Shown in pieces: positions 44,821 through 58,110 of a DNA stretch of 64,000 nucleotides. A program made the position numbers and the translations under genes. The stretch is from assembly GCA_944472135.2 (NCBI GenBank), contig OX235270.1:55123267-55187266 (forward strand), written 5' to 3'. Origin of the DNA: Trichobilharzia regenti. Lineage: Eukaryota; Platyhelminthes; Trematoda; Strigeidida; Schistosomatidae. Position 1 is the first letter of the stretch, and each line of letters starts with the position of its first letter. The notes below the pieces were generated by a model that saw nothing but the letters and a program-made list of their open reading frames with translations, did no database searches and was not told where the DNA came from.

Positions 44821-45864
44821 TGTACCTCGACTAAGGCTTCATGAATAATTTCTCTGCTGACATAATAAATCACTTATGAATTTACGAGTTTGTTGATGCT
44901 GTCGGAACAGAATTTGTGAAGTTTTAAAACATGTATTTGATCTGGATCAAATTCAGTGGCACTGCTTCTTTTTCGTGCAGTCGTCAAACATGTCTATGGT
45001 GCCAGTTGTACAACCTTAGCAGACTTCAGTGGGACTTATAAGCAGAAGTTAACAGTAGCATGAAGGGGTATCTTAAAGCTGAGACGATTAAATATACTTA
45101 CACAACAGTGCAAAGTGCTACACTTCGCAGAAGCACAAATAAAGTAGTGAAGATTTTCAGAATCACGTGGACGTAAACCGCATACATCTGCACCAATTAG
45201 AATCATTTTCAGCCATTTCTCCAGCAGTTTCCAAAAATTGATTCTTAGCGTCTAGAAGAAGCTAAAGTAAAGTAACCAGAAAAAGTTTATTGAAGAAATA
45301 GAAACTATTCTTAAAGTCTTTTTAAAACTAAATTCGCTCCATAAAAAACAAACAAATCTGATTGGTTGTCTAGCATTGCAGATCCTCGGAAATTCAAGTC
45401 AAAAATGCATACTATTCAAAAACTGTTCAATCAGGTTATCATGCCAATACATGCATTCATGACTTCACGGCCAACAATGATAGGTTGTCCAATCCAATAG
45501 TTTGGATTTAACAGATCGGTCCTAAAGTTTATTATTCCAGTGTCAAATAACTCAGTTTGACGTCTTTGTATGAGAGTAACTGTCTCGAAGTGGAATGTAT
45601 GTAAGTAGAAAATATGAAGACGTTATAAGGTTTAGTTTAGTTGTCTTCTTAGCAATTTTTATCTAAGTTATAATCACATGATTAGATGTGGCATTAAACA
45701 ATGAAGGAAAGTCAGCCGATGAGATAATAAATTATTGCCAGCTATAGTGACCAGGACATTTGTTATAGATACGTACCCACCGTGCTCCTCTTGGAGTAAT
45801 CTTAGTTGAGACAGAATTATTTTGGAAAAGACTTAGTGGAAGTCAAATAAAAATCAAGTTACAG

Positions 45865-46135
45865 GATTTTCATCATGAGCGGATATTAGTTAGGGAACCA
45901 TTGGAAAACCTGGGAGTAGTGGACAGCTGTTTCGTCCTGGTTCGAGACTCTTCAGCAGTACGCACCCACCGAGGTTCGAAACCAAGACCTTCTGCTTACA
46001 AGGCGAGCTGGCTCGTATACTATTAAGCCCCAGGACCTGATCCAATGGCCCACGAATTCTAACTTCTACCAATTCACGACATAGCGCGACCCCTAGCCAA
46101 TGTCTTCGGCGAGTACTTGTCCTCACACCTGACCT
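45865..46135 (-). repeat. Hammerhead-bearing tRNA-derived SINE, copy 3
   Basis: Minus-strand copy with the tRNA-like head at about 46030-45970 and the ribozyme segment at 45961-45916. It lies head to head with copy 4, which starts at about 46138 on the plus strand. Confidence 0.8.
45916..45961 (-). ncRNA. Hammerhead ribozyme with all core residues present
   Basis: Core CUGAAGA (45955-45949, fits CUGANGA) is followed by stem II, GUCU..GGAC, then GAAA. The self-complementary ACAGCUGU is a minimal stem III. The cleavage triplet GUC lies before 45921. Stem I pairs GUACUG (45961-45956) with CACUAC (45921-45916), five of six pairs. It resembles the minimal type I hammerheads of schistosome Sm-alpha SINEs. 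Confidence 0.65.
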
Positions 46136-46315
46136 GCGGCCAGTGGCTTAATGGTATATGAGCTTGCCTTGCAAGCAGACGGTCCTGGGTTCGAACCCTG
46201 GCGGTGGATGCATACTGTTGAATAGTCCCAAACTAAGACGAAACAGCTGTCCACTACTTCCAGGCTTTCCAATGGTTCTCTAACTAATGTCGGCTCATGA
46301 TGAAAATCCTGTAAC
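46136..46315 (+). repeat. Hammerhead-bearing tRNA-derived SINE, copy 4
   Basis: Plus-strand copy with A-box-like AGTGGCTTAATGG, B-box GGGTTCGAACCC, and ribozyme remains at 46212-46265. The core reads UUGAAUA (46218-46224), so C3 and G8 are lost and it should not cleave. The tail ATGATGAAAATCCTGTAACC is the family's 3' end. Confidence 0.75.
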
Positions 46316-47772
46316 CAATTAAGTCCCTACAAACTAACAATTGAAAAATCAAGTTTACGATCACTGGTTTAAGTCATGTAGGAAAATGTAAGTCACCCGG
46401 TTGAGGTTATTGGGATGTTAAGAACCAATGATTAGGGCCTGATAGTGAAATGGCTCCAAACTATTCACAACGATATGGACGCATCATGGGGATTTTAAAT
46501 ATCCTGATAAACCGTTATATAATCACGAACGTTCCTGTGACACTGTTGTATACTCATTGTTAGACCATTCTACTTCCGTTTTCTTTTTTCATTTTGCCTG
46601 TGATATTTTGAAGCCTGACAGGTTGACTTGACCCACTTTTGTGTCATCCATTCAGTAAGAATTTGTGTCTGTTATCAAAAATTAACAGAGATAATTATGA
46701 TTGCTTTTCTCTGAAAGGCAATCAATGTCCTTGTGCATGCGCGAAATTTTTAATGTTATTCTTATCACTTATTCAGTAACTGTTTTCATAATGAATCAGT
46801 GATATAATTAAATTACACTGAGGTATAAAGACGGACAGATTCATTTGACAATTTAAAAACGAATAACGAATTTTTGTTTACTGAAGTTTATAGGATAAAC
46901 ATTAAAGATAAAAATACATTCATATTTCTACCGTATAGGTGGTTAATCTAGACTGAAAATACCTCGATATGTGGTTTAGTAGCATTTTCTCATGTGAGTA
47001 TTCCTTTCGAAATTCATATTGCCGTCATTTACATGATTACATTTGTGGTGAGAGCTGTTTGCAAGCCAAAATTACAGACAACAGCTGACGTCAATGTTTA
47101 CGTCCTGAATCCGGGTCATTGACAAAAAAAACAATAACAAGGCTTAACCTCGAGGAACTCACCAACCAATCACAGCAGACTTAACGTGTGCAAATACAAT
47201 TCGCAGATGTATGGCTTAAATTTCTAAGAAACGGTCACAAGCAGTACAGAATAACCTTCAGCAAGAAAACAACCAATCAGAAGACGTCTCCTCTCTGCTA
47301 ACAATAACGCTAATAATAATGTACATAAAAATCTATAAATATCTCTTGATTTTTTCAGTAAACGATCTTGTGTCTGACCGTTGTCTTCTGTTGTTACACA
47401 TTTATTGACGATTCTAATCATTTGAACACTAACCTCATCGTTGTGTTACCTAATTTACATTGTCTGATGTACTGGATCGATATCCACCAGATAACAATTA
47501 TCTGGCTTCCTTGAAGTTTCATACATGCGAAATTTTTAAAATGCTTTTTTAATCACTTTTGTCTGCGTATTTGAGGTGATGTAGCTGATATCATATAGTT
47601 CGCCAAAACAGAAGTGTAAGAAGTTATTCTTAAATGGACTTTTAATGCCTTTTAATTACTAAATTGTTGCTTACCTTCAAATTAACAATGGCATATTTGA
47701 GACTATTCAATGTGATAGTCACTCATCTTTAAACTGAGTGCTGAATTCCATTGAAATCCAAGGTATGAGATT
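46316..47772. other. Intron or intergenic; no gene seen
   Basis: AT-rich sequence with no supported gene. The short minus ORF at 47224-47421 has no motif. Confidence 0.3.
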
Positions 47773-49985
47773 TATTATTATTGTTCCCTTGGATTACTAG
47801 TGGAACATAGGGCTTCAACTTCACGTCTCCACTTGCTTCTGTCTTCCTTCCACTGTACTTTCCACCTGCATTCATGTTAGTCCATACTCTTTCAACTCGT
47901 CATCACACCATCTCCTCCATGTCACCCTTACATTGACGTCCCACTCGCCGCTTCCCTTTCAAGTTTCACTCGACCGATGGCCTGACGCGCGATGTCACCC
48001 AGCAGCCTCCTTGGCGAGTGTCCAATCCATCTCCACTTCCTCCTGCATATTTGTTGGGCGGCGATTGGTTCTTGCTTTGTTTGTTTCCATAGTTCCTTGT
48101 TGGTGATTCTCTCCGACCCGGCCATCTGATCTTGAGTATAGAGCCAGCGAAGACAGTTGTTAATAAAGGTCTGCAACAGGTTGTTGGAAATATTCTTTGT
48201 GACCCGCCGCCCAAGTTTCTGATCCGTATAGAAGAAATCACTGACTTGACGTTTGTATTGAAGATCCGACCGCATTTTGTTGTTGATGTTGAGTGACGAA
48301 GATTTCCTTCCAGATTGGTTTCAGGTTGATGAATGTGTTTCTCGCCTTCCCGATTCTCCCTCGATTTGACATCCTCGTCCGTTACGACTACCTGTAGTTG
48401 AGACAATGCTCCCTAGATAAGTGAACGAAGTGACCTCTTTCAAATCCCTCCCGTTGATGGTGATTGACGCTGGATGTTGCTTCTGTTGTTGTTGTTAGCT
48501 GGTTATTTTCATAACCTCCGTCTTGTCTACGTTCACATGGAGTCCTGTCTTCGCCGGCTGCTTCTTCGACCAGTTTGTCGGTTTTCACTTGTAAGTCTTC
48601 GATTTTGTGACAGTGGCATCAAACATAAATCATCCACGTGCGAAATCCAGATCTTCCAGGTTCTTCGCGTCGGTCGGTCCAGGATATCCCTTTCTTCTCG
48701 TTTCCCACTCACTGTCTGACGCATAATCCAGTCAGTCCACCACAATTAGGAATATCATTGTGGGTATAAGCACCCTTTTCTGACTCCTGTGTTTACTCCA
48801 AACGCCTCGCTGAGTTTTCCGTTGTGGATGACTTGACATGTGCCGTTGTCGTACAGTCGTTGAATAAGGTTGATGAATATTTGGGGTACGCCATAGTACT
48901 CGAGTAGTTTCCAAATTACTTCGCGGTCAACGCTGTCTGTCGAAGGCCTTCTCAAAGTGTATAAAGTTGAGGTAGAGGTTTGATTGGCATTCCATGCTTT
49001 GTTCTGTGATGATGATGGGTAGAGTTGCAATTTGGTCAGTACATGATTTGCCTTTCCTGAATCCAGCTTGTTCTGGTTGGTGTTCTGCATCCAGTGCGTC
49101 CTTCATTCTCTCCAGGATGATGCGACGTAGGATTTCATTTGGGGTTGACAGGAGCATGATTCCTCGCCAGTTCTTGCAGAGTGAAGCGTAAGTCGCCCCT
49201 CTTTGGTTGTTTCACGAGGTAACCTTTCCTCCAGTCAGTAAGCACCTTTCCCTCCTACCAGACCTTCTGCAATAATGGAGTCAGAATGTCTGCTGTAGTC
49301 TCTGGGTCCGCTTTCAGTGCTTCAGGGGTATTCCATCTGGTCCAGCTGCTTCTCCAGCTTTCAGAAGCTTGATTGCGTTCAAGACTTCAGCTCTCGTTGG
49401 AGGATTGGTGTCAACTTGCAATTGAGTGCGCGCTGTTGTTGGTATTTCTGGACGGGTTGCAGGTGATGGTCGGTTCAAGAGTCCTTTGAAGTGATCCACC
49501 CATTGTTTAATCTGTTTTTCTTCCTTGGTAATTGGGTTCCCTTGTCTGTCTTTTATAGGTTTCACTTGTGTTGATCTCTTCCGGATAGAGACTTGGTTAT
49601 CTGATATAGTGTCCTCAGGTCCCTTTTGCCTGCTGCCTACTCAGCTTCAGTGGCGAGGTTGTCGTAGAATCGTCTTTTGTCCTTACTAGCACTATTCTTC
49701 ACTTATTTTTCCAGTGCTGTGTAAGTTGAGCTCAGTGTCTGTTTCTCTTGTCCGTCTTTACATTGAATCCTTTTGTCTTTCACCATTCTCCTCTCCTCTA
49801 CTAGTTTCCAAGTGTCCACTGAGAGCCATTCCTTGTCTTGTCTCTTCTTTCTTCCTAAAACCGTTGAACACGTTTCGTTGAAAATCACCTTCAGAGACTT
49901 CCAATAGTCTTCCACGAATGATTCTTCCGTGATGTCACGTAGTGTTTTCTGCTTTGTTCTGACAGTATGTGATTTGCATAGCAAA
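47773..49985 (-). pseudogene. RTE/SR2-type LINE copy 2, 5'-truncated and broken
   Basis: Protein similarity to the copy at 26940-29621 runs over many frames: GRKKRQDKEWLSVDTWKLVEERR near 49860, PSPATRPEIPTT near 49450, ESRSVD-type FEKAFD near 48960, NKLVEEA near 48570, KIRWPG near 48120, and RWIGHS near 48020. The 3' tail ends in TATTATT at about 47774. The endonuclease is missing. More than ten frameshifts are present, several caused by short tandem duplications. Confidence 0.85.
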
Positions 49986-50807
49986 AATGATGACAGTACT
50001 TTCGGTGTAAGTTATTCATCGAATTTCATGATAACATTACGAATGCTGAACTTAAAAAGTCACATTCCATCTGATACCTATCAGTCTTGATGTTAATTTC
50101 ATTATAAGCTGAAGTTTCTTCAACAGAATCCGATTAAACATCTGCTTCAAAGCGAACTGGTTCCTGAATGGGTATATTTCGACAACATACGAAAGAAGTG
50201 TCTGTCAAATTGTTGTATTCCAGGCATATCTTTGTAACGCTATCACTCATTCATTAGTATACTGGCTTAATGTGCATCATGAAAGAAGCCGGGAAATGCA
50301 GCTGTAAGCATATGCAGGAGTGAGCTAAACAGAAAAGTTGTAGATAAGCCTGTTGTTATTGTCCTTACAAATGGCTGTTGGTTTGAAGGGACTGCGCAAG
50401 TAATTGCAACAACATCAATAGATACAGGGATCAACTTTCGGCCGATCAGTGGACGATAAACCTGATATGAATACAAGAGTCAGCCATGTATTTATGCTAA
50501 TTAACAGGCTGTCTATGTAAGGTAATACACAAGTTTCTGAAAAGTTAATGACTTAGGCTTTCTTTTTGTTCAAAGTAAGTCAAATTTCCCTCGTTGCTTC
50601 TCCAAAAAAATATTTTACACAAGATGAAAATGCCAAGATATTTAATCCTTACTTCTTTAGTTGTTACTACTAACCACAAACTTTCGGTTTTGCACAAATT
50701 ATAAGATCGTAGATCCATAGTTCTAAGGAGTGGTGAATTAAGGCAAAATCAATACTTACTTCTGCTTGATTTTTATTGGTTACTTCACTGGTTCATATCA
50801 GTCTACC
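49986..50807. other. No gene seen; possible upstream region of a second Ig-like gene
   Basis: AT-rich sequence upstream of the exon at 50808. No promoter element was identified. Confidence 0.3.
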
Positions 50808-51129
50808 ATGAAGACTATTATGAGATTATTTCTACTTCTGATTATTTCAGGAAATTTAACCAGAATAACTTTCACTCCAAAAGATCGTATACAGAAGTAT
50901 GGAGATACGCTTCATTGTCTATCAAATGGGCTACCGAAGTCAAATATACAATCTATCATAACAGTGAAACATGGATCCTATGCCTCTGCGAAGGTAAAAG
51001 GCGATCATGTAGTCTGGTTATTTACCGGTAATCTGTATACCTATGTCACTCTGTACTGTAAGGTGTCTATGATATTTATGGGGGAAACTTACACTCAACT
51101 AAGTAAAGAAATATTTGTGTATCTAACAG
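50808..51129 (+). CDS. Ig-like exon, possibly the first exon of a second gene
   Basis: Two readings are possible. As an internal exon it starts at 50851 after the acceptor ATTATTTCAG and is phase 1. As a first exon it starts at ATG 50808, and MKTIMRLFLLLIIS would be a good signal peptide in the same frame. The domain has cysteines in GDTLHCLSNG and YTYVTLYCKV, spaced as in Ig folds, and VVWLF for the core tryptophan. It ends at ACA G before GTCAGT, phase 1. The polypyrimidine tract of an acceptor naturally translates into F, L and I, so the signal peptide may be an illusion. Confidence 0.55.
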
Positions 51130-53631
51130 GTCAGTATAGTTTGCGCTCTTGTTCTTGTTAATTTATAATTTTTTAACCTTGATACTCATTTGCCTTCAAT
51201 GGTTCCCTTTGTCAAGGAAGTCAAGTTTCTGTTTACTGAGGACATCTTAGTATTCATTTGGTGCATATGTGATAATCTTAAGAGTTTGACACTTAAAAGA
51301 GGCTATTCGTGATGCCGAGTCACTTTATAACATAATGCTCATCTCTTGAAACTGGGTCGACATACTTAGCAGCATTATGATGTTCATATTCAACGTAATT
51401 GTCACTGGATTCATTCTCACCTTGGTAAGTGTTAGGATTCTCTTCGATTTCGTATTTATTTAGCACGGAGTTCTAGTTATTATCTATGAATTAGTTTCAA
51501 ACAAATCCTGTATACTTGAATATCACTACCTTTAAATCTTCTAAGTGCTAACGTTGAAGGATTGTGCATAAAATTAAAGGGGGTTAGGCATGCAGCGTGG
51601 TGCTTTCAAACCCAGTGGTTTCCTATCTACTTAATCTAGGTAAAAATTTATCACTAATTAGCAGAGTGAAGTTACAAAAAGTATGCATTCGTCTGCTATT
51701 TATTGAAGAATTTCGCAGATGTGGTTGCGAAACTCTCTTTAGAATGAATACATGACTATTGCTTTTTGAGTTTCTCTAACACACACATATCTTCGCATGC
51801 ATAACCTATTCTGTTTAACTGAAGTGATTACCATTAGTTGGCATGTAACAGGAAATATATTTTCCTTAGGAGTTTCGGGATTTATCAGATGTGAAAAACG
51901 AGATAAATGACAAAGATCCATATGATGTTTGTTTATATTATCGTATGAATGATGCATGTGCTCCAAACTTAAAACCATAAGAATGTTTATACCAGTCACT
52001 AAAAGGTTTAATTGTGAACGACTCATTTTTCAAAAGTCTTCTGTTTATGTTAAGTATGTGAAACATTCTTATCGACAAGAACAAAGTTATTAGTCACTTA
52101 GAAACAGAAATCCATCAAATTCCCATTTCTAGTACTCGAGTTTAAAGCTTTCTTAGGTTAAAGGTCGCAAAGCGCCTCAACTTCTCAGTTATTGTTGCTG
52201 ATGGATTCAGTAGCACCTATCTTTGCAAACGAAAGGTGATCAGTCATCTCATGAAGGGTGCTGCGCAGCAACAACAGCTTTAGTCGAAGACTTGTTAGTT
52301 AGTATGATATATATATATATATATATATATGTACGTGAAACCATTCAGGATAGCTCTGCGTTAGCAGACTACTGTCAATGTATTCGGTGATGATTGGAGG
52401 TGAAGTGAAAATCTGGGTGGCTATAGGATTTGATCCAGAGACTTCTTTCTGAATTATCAACCTAGCCCTCTGTCACTTCAGCTTCGACACTCATAATTTC
52501 ACTATTTATTCATTGCAAACTATTTCTCGATTAAATAAAGCTTCTTATTGTGAATAATATCTCGATGGAAAGATGTGTTATTCGTCATCTTAGTAGAGAT
52601 ATGCGAAATTCATATCAGTTCATAAATCTAAAACTTTAAGGTAATTAGTTGTATATTTGCCTCTTTTAAACTAGCCAAAATTCGAGTTGATCATTCGTAC
52701 TTTTCGACAAATACTGGGCATGCAGAGTTGTACGTTTGCGTCAAGATGCTATAAAACTGATTGCCTAGTCAACACATTTTTTCTGGCTCCATATATGATG
52801 GCAGATGTTTAATTAGTTCCTACAGTTAGTCATTCTAATTGACAATAACAAAATATTTGTTGTGGGCATGGACAACATCAGCTGGACTATATTTGACTGA
52901 ATATGTTAGCCAGTATTGAATTTCGATAGAAAGTGAGAGTAATGTATAGTCCCTAACTTATTCCAAATGCTCTAAGCTGAAACTAAGTTGTGTGCATAAT
53001 TGTAGTGCATGTATTAGCCTCGTGCAGCTGTGCAGCACCTAAGTTACTTATTACTTTACCAATTTAGATGGTTTAAAAGTAAGGTATTGCCGTTTCTGTG
53101 ATACTTGACACAAACTCATTCATTCAAAATGACTGTTTTTAATAGTACTGCTGACTCTGCAGTCACTTAAACATTTGTGAGGTCTATTAAGTATCTGAGG
53201 TCGAAGTTTTGCCCATTTATGACTTAATACCTACGAATAACGCGTCGCTATACTGCCGTAGTGTTGCGAAACACAGGTGGGACAGACCTTGAGATCAAGT
53301 TTCATAGGGTACAAACAACTGGTCACTCAATATATTGCGGTCCAACGTTTCATGTATTATAAGAACAGTTAGTTCTTGACATGCAGTTTCCATCATCTGA
53401 TCTCGTGAGTGATTATCCAGCTCTAGAGATCAATTTATAACGTGATCCGCACGGGAACTGATAGTCTGAAGATTGATTCTGCAAACAATGAAGGATATGA
53501 GTTTGTTAAGAATCAAAAATTAGGATAAGATATCTTTAATTTGCAAAGGTAAACTAAGATTAAAAAAATGTCCTTATTAAATTTTTAGCTGAACTAGAGT
53601 ATTTATCTTTTACTCTCTAATTTTTTTGAAG
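51130..53631. other. Intron; no gene seen
   Basis: AT-rich, with an (AT) run at 52307-52331. No supported ORF. Confidence 0.4.
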
Positions 53632-53886
53632 GGGATGTGGATTTGAAATTCTTGCCTGATTTTAATCTGTTGTGGCACAACCAAAAACTGGAGTGTATTT
53701 CGAATTTTCAGGAGTACAGTAAACCAATAATGATGTTAGATTTATATCCAACACCACTTCGTCCTAAGATTAGTTATCCTACATTGGATTTGTTCGAAAT
53801 GAAACCAGGATTTTATGAAGTGACTTGTGATCATTTTATACCATATTCTATAAAACGCAGGATAAATAAATTCTTCTATGTTACAG
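53632..53886 (+). CDS. Ig-like domain exon (phase 1-1)
   Basis: Acceptor TTTTTTGAAG, then an 85-codon open frame DVDLKFLPDFNLLWHNQKLE with strand-B cysteine in KLECISNF and strand-F pattern MKPGFYEVTC. It ends ACA G before GTGAGT. Length and phase fit the exons at 50851-51129 and 62654-62914. Confidence 0.6.
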
Positions 53887-55157
53887 GTGAGTTATACACA
53901 GTGATTAGCAAAGTACGGATTAGGAAAGAGACCAACTAGAGAACTTTAATGTTCATCAAAACGATGAAAGAGGTGATTTGCAGTTTACTTTCGAATTGAC
54001 TGCCTATTCCACTTATGTAATTTTGTTATTTACAAAGAGATTTACTTGCCAAGAACATACCTGGAAAGGAGATTGTAGGATTCCCTAAATTATTATTTAT
54101 AAAACACCTGTAAGCTTAATGTTGAGTTGAGAGACTAGTTTCATAGTATGAATGCTGAGTCGGTATACGCATCACCTCATCAGGACAGGATTTTAGTCCG
54201 TCACAAATGGCCTGGGGTTTAATTTATTTTTATTTAAAATACATACCAAAATTTATTTATGTAACCATTATCCTAAAACTGCTGCTCAGTGGTACAGGTT
54301 CATGCATTACATGTCAGCACACCAAAATGAGGAGTGAATAAAGGGAGAAAAAGAAATGGGAACCGAGTAATCGACGGCAATAGAGTGATGTACAACAAAA
54401 TAAGAATAGCTACTAAATAAGTAGATGACAAGACAGGTAAGTAGAATGTTCGATTATGATAAGGTTTGGAAAAATCAAACATGATTGGAATAAGACAAGG
54501 CATTAATGCAAGAAATTTCTGATTCTTATAACTCTTCATAGTACGATGTATAGACTTCTTAATCCAGGCTTTCGAGATGTTAAAGCCACTGATTCTTAAT
54601 CCCACACAACTGTTCACACTAATTTAGATTTATTTATTGTATACTGCCTTCAAAAGTTCTCGCCTTTTTGTCTAATTATAAAGACTGCGGTGTTGTGCTA
54701 AGCATCACATTTGTATATTGACAACCATAAAGCACAGTGTTAGCTCACAGTTTGAGAGAAGGTATATATTAACTGGAAAGGTTCATGAAAACCCGTATTT
54801 TTTTCTTCAAGTTCTGTATTGTTGTTGTATTGTTTTCCTGACTGAACTCACCTACATATAAGGAATTCATGAAATATTGGTAATATATATAAAATTCTGT
54901 TGTGAAGGTGCAGACTTACTTATTCTTTATTTCAATGAAAGTTTCTTATGATTTTACTGATACTTCTGTATATACTTTAGCTGGTTTCTATGTTCTCGCC
55001 TAATATCTTATTTTGTTTACTTCATGTAGTAAAATTTAAAGTTTGAACTTATGTTAACTGTAGTCTTCGTCTACTGATGTGAAAGAAGATAGGTTGATTA
55101 ATATTCTTGAAACCGATGGTGGTAAGTTTTATATTTCTTTATGTCGTAGTCCACTGC
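53887..55157. other. Intron; no gene seen
   Basis: AT-rich, no exon with the expected phase found. The 105-codon minus ORF at 54300-54617 lacks motifs. Confidence 0.3.
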
Positions 55158-55350
55158 CTGTGCGTCGGTGGCTCAGCGGTTAGGACTCTCGCCTACCATG
55201 CACATGGTGCAGGATTCGATCCCCTACGGATGCTCACCGGATATCAATGGTTGGCCTGCAAAATTTGGGCTACCGATATCACATGCTGATAATTCCACAC
55301 TTCTACCAAAAGTATTTTGTGGAATCAAGCTATAATCAAAATTAAAATTA
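55158..55350 (+). repeat. tRNA-derived SINE, family 2, copy b
   Basis: Starts GCGTCGGTGGCTCAGCGGTT, B-box GATTCGATCCCC, body GGGCTACCGATATCACATGC, tail TTTTGTGGAATCAAGCT followed by an AAATTAAAATTAAA tract. Same family as 44636-44820. Confidence 0.75.
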
Positions 55351-55602
55351 AACTGAGGTGCTGTGATTTTAATTGATTTACGGTAAATATAATGTTGCGG
55401 CAACAAATAGGTTGAATAAATTGAGAATACTCTCTTCATGCGATTTTCAGAGAACACTGAGAAATTTACGTTTGAAGGGAAGCAAGTATTAGACTAATGT
55501 ACTACGTAAATTTTGAATGCGGAATATCATGTTGACGTCACTTAATAGTTTAATATATAAAAATGTGCAGGTGTTGAGATTGTTACGTCCAGTGGAAGAG
55601 GT

Positions 55603-55646
<44 letters not shown>

Positions 55647-57845
55647 AACTGAATGCCGTCTTTTCGAGTTAAATCCATAATCTTTCACTTGATTTATTGA
55701 CTGATTTCAGCTCAATGTATTTCAGCCTTACAAATAGTAATTCTTTCATGTGTTAGGTAATCTCTCAAGCTAGCATTAGTTGATGGCCTTTGTCTGTGGT
55801 GGCCTTGCACTGGGAGACTACTATAGATGTAATGGGCGGTGATCGAAAGTGAGATTAAAGTCGTGAACGATTCAAATCAAAATAACTACGTGACCCACGT
55901 CAGCTAGCAGAGCTGAGGTCCATTTGTCCAGTGGCCTATGATTTCAATCCCCGAACAACACTGACTTTCATTTTTACTTTCAGTCATCATCTATTAGTTG
56001 TAGTTATTCTTTTACTGCATTACCTGTTGTTTCAGTAGTCTGGATTTCCTAATTTACAAAATTTTTGGGGTTACTATCCCAACATTTAAGGCATGTTTGT
56101 TGTCTCTATTTCTCTGCATCTATTAAATCTGCATTTAGTATTCAGCTTTTGAGAGACTATGAAGTAAGATGGTTTCGTTCTGTGGTGCCAATTCGGTCTG
56201 TCTCGCTTTACTGGAATTTAACACTTTAATTTCAGTAGAGTACAGCCACTATCATTTTGTCATTTAAAATTTAGTAAGTATGTTTGATATGCAGTGAGGA
56301 GGAAGGCTCATTGGGACGCCAATTGAATTTCATACAGCTGGGACTTTTATTTCACTTACATTTTGTATTCATATAAGTTGTGATTTTATTGAGTCTATTT
56401 AGATTACTCTTAGAAACGCCATTTTACTAAATCTAATTCATCTAAGATAAAGGTGTCAAGCTACAAAAGGAGAGGAGCCAAGAGGTATGTCTTTCCACAA
56501 AATTGTCAACTAAGGGCCACGCACACGAACAGACAATATTAGAATGGGAACTACATTACGTCATAGGTGTGACATTTAGCGCACTTGTCATCCCAAGGCA
56601 GGTAAAAGACAATGAGCGCAAGCAATAATTATGGACAGTAGTCAGAGATATTAAGCATAGGACAAAACCACAAAAGCAGAACATATAAAGAGATGGATTA
56701 GGCGTTGGTAAAAGAGTAGTGTGAATGCTCCACTGCTACTGATTTGAGGTTACATCACTTTCAGTCTTTGAATGTCTAATTCATTACACTCACAAGAGGC
56801 AAATCAACCAACCGGGAAGAAACTAACGGAGATGTTCATCCGATCGAATTGTTTGCTAAGTGGATGTACCTCATAGTCGTAGATCTCTTAATGGCATTAG
56901 GACTGTATAAACACTGTTTTTTAGATTCTCCATAGCACCAGCCTTTTATTATGTTAATAATTATCTTTTGGAGCTATGGATACGAAAGAGTAAATGAAGG
57001 CATTTTGCATGGATTTCACAAAATATTTTATTTCAACGTGTTTGTTAAGCTCAGCTTGTTTACCCACAATATCTCACACTTACTATATTTTTTCCTCATA
57101 ATATTTCGTTTTACACATATTCTACTTATTAATAGCAAGTAGTATACTCTTTCACTTTTGTCTCATGCCAACTATTAATACTGGTAGAGCTTTTATTAGT
57201 TATGATTCCATTGTCATCTGACTGTATCAGTTTGACCTTGTGTGTTTTTAATTTCTGCTCATCAATCTTTTACAGATGCTGATCAGTAGACTCATCTGAC
57301 ACAGTCGATTATATTTCATTTCTATAATTTTAAGTTGACTATTTAGTAGGGCAAGCACATAGTTATTGAATTGAATTTTTGATTTTCCCGTCGATTGTTT
57401 GGACCGAAGTGCTCAGTCTCAGGTTGACATGTCGGCTTCTTGTGCAGATGCTTCGACGATGTCTGGGCATTTAATTAGTATACAATTGGTGGATGGTGGC
57501 TAGCAGTGGAATCCAGGATGCGCATTTCGTCCTAATGATGTTTACATACTTCCACTATCTGTTAAATCTTAATTGCTGTTTAACTGAAACAAAGGATGGA
57601 GCTGGTTGTGCAACAAACACCTGATTACTTCTCCATCCACGGTAAAACTTTGTTCAAAAATACTATGCTGTGATTTCGGTTTTAGCTATTAATCTCAAGT
57701 ATGATCATAGATTGATATCATTTAGAGACTCACTGAAAACACTTGAGGACTAATCTGATGCCCACTGGTAACTGACTCAAAGCTGAAGTTTCCTGTGGTT
57801 CTTCGATTAAGAAATCGCTACCAGTAGATTCCAGAAAGTCGAGGA
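55351..57845. other. Intron; no gene seen
   Basis: Contains a (TA) run at 55606-55644. The small ORF at 56951-57142 has no motif. Confidence 0.3.
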
Positions 57846-58110
57846 TGAGGAAAAACCCTCCTTGATGATATCAGTTGGAGGTGGCACCGTATATAGCGAA
57901 TCGGTAAAAGGTAGAAGCCATGGACCATCCAACCACGTTCCATTGGCAGAACAGTCAATAGGCTCACCTCGTAACTGGCAGCCTGTGGGGCCACGAGTGC
58001 GTACTGCCAAAGAGCCTCAAACTAGGACAAAACAACTGCCTAGTATTCCCTGGTTTTTGGCGATTCTCTAAACCCGATCTAACTTGAGACTAATCAAACC
58101 CTTGCAAACC
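57846..58110 (+). repeat. Hammerhead-bearing SINE relic, copy 5
   Basis: Decayed copy: GTGCGTACTGCCAAAGAGCC followed by TCAAACTAGGACAAAACAAC matches the ribozyme region of copies 1-4, but the core (CCAAAGA) and GAAA (AAAA) are both changed. The B-box is not recognisable. Ends near GATTCTCTAAACCCGATCTA. Confidence 0.6.
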
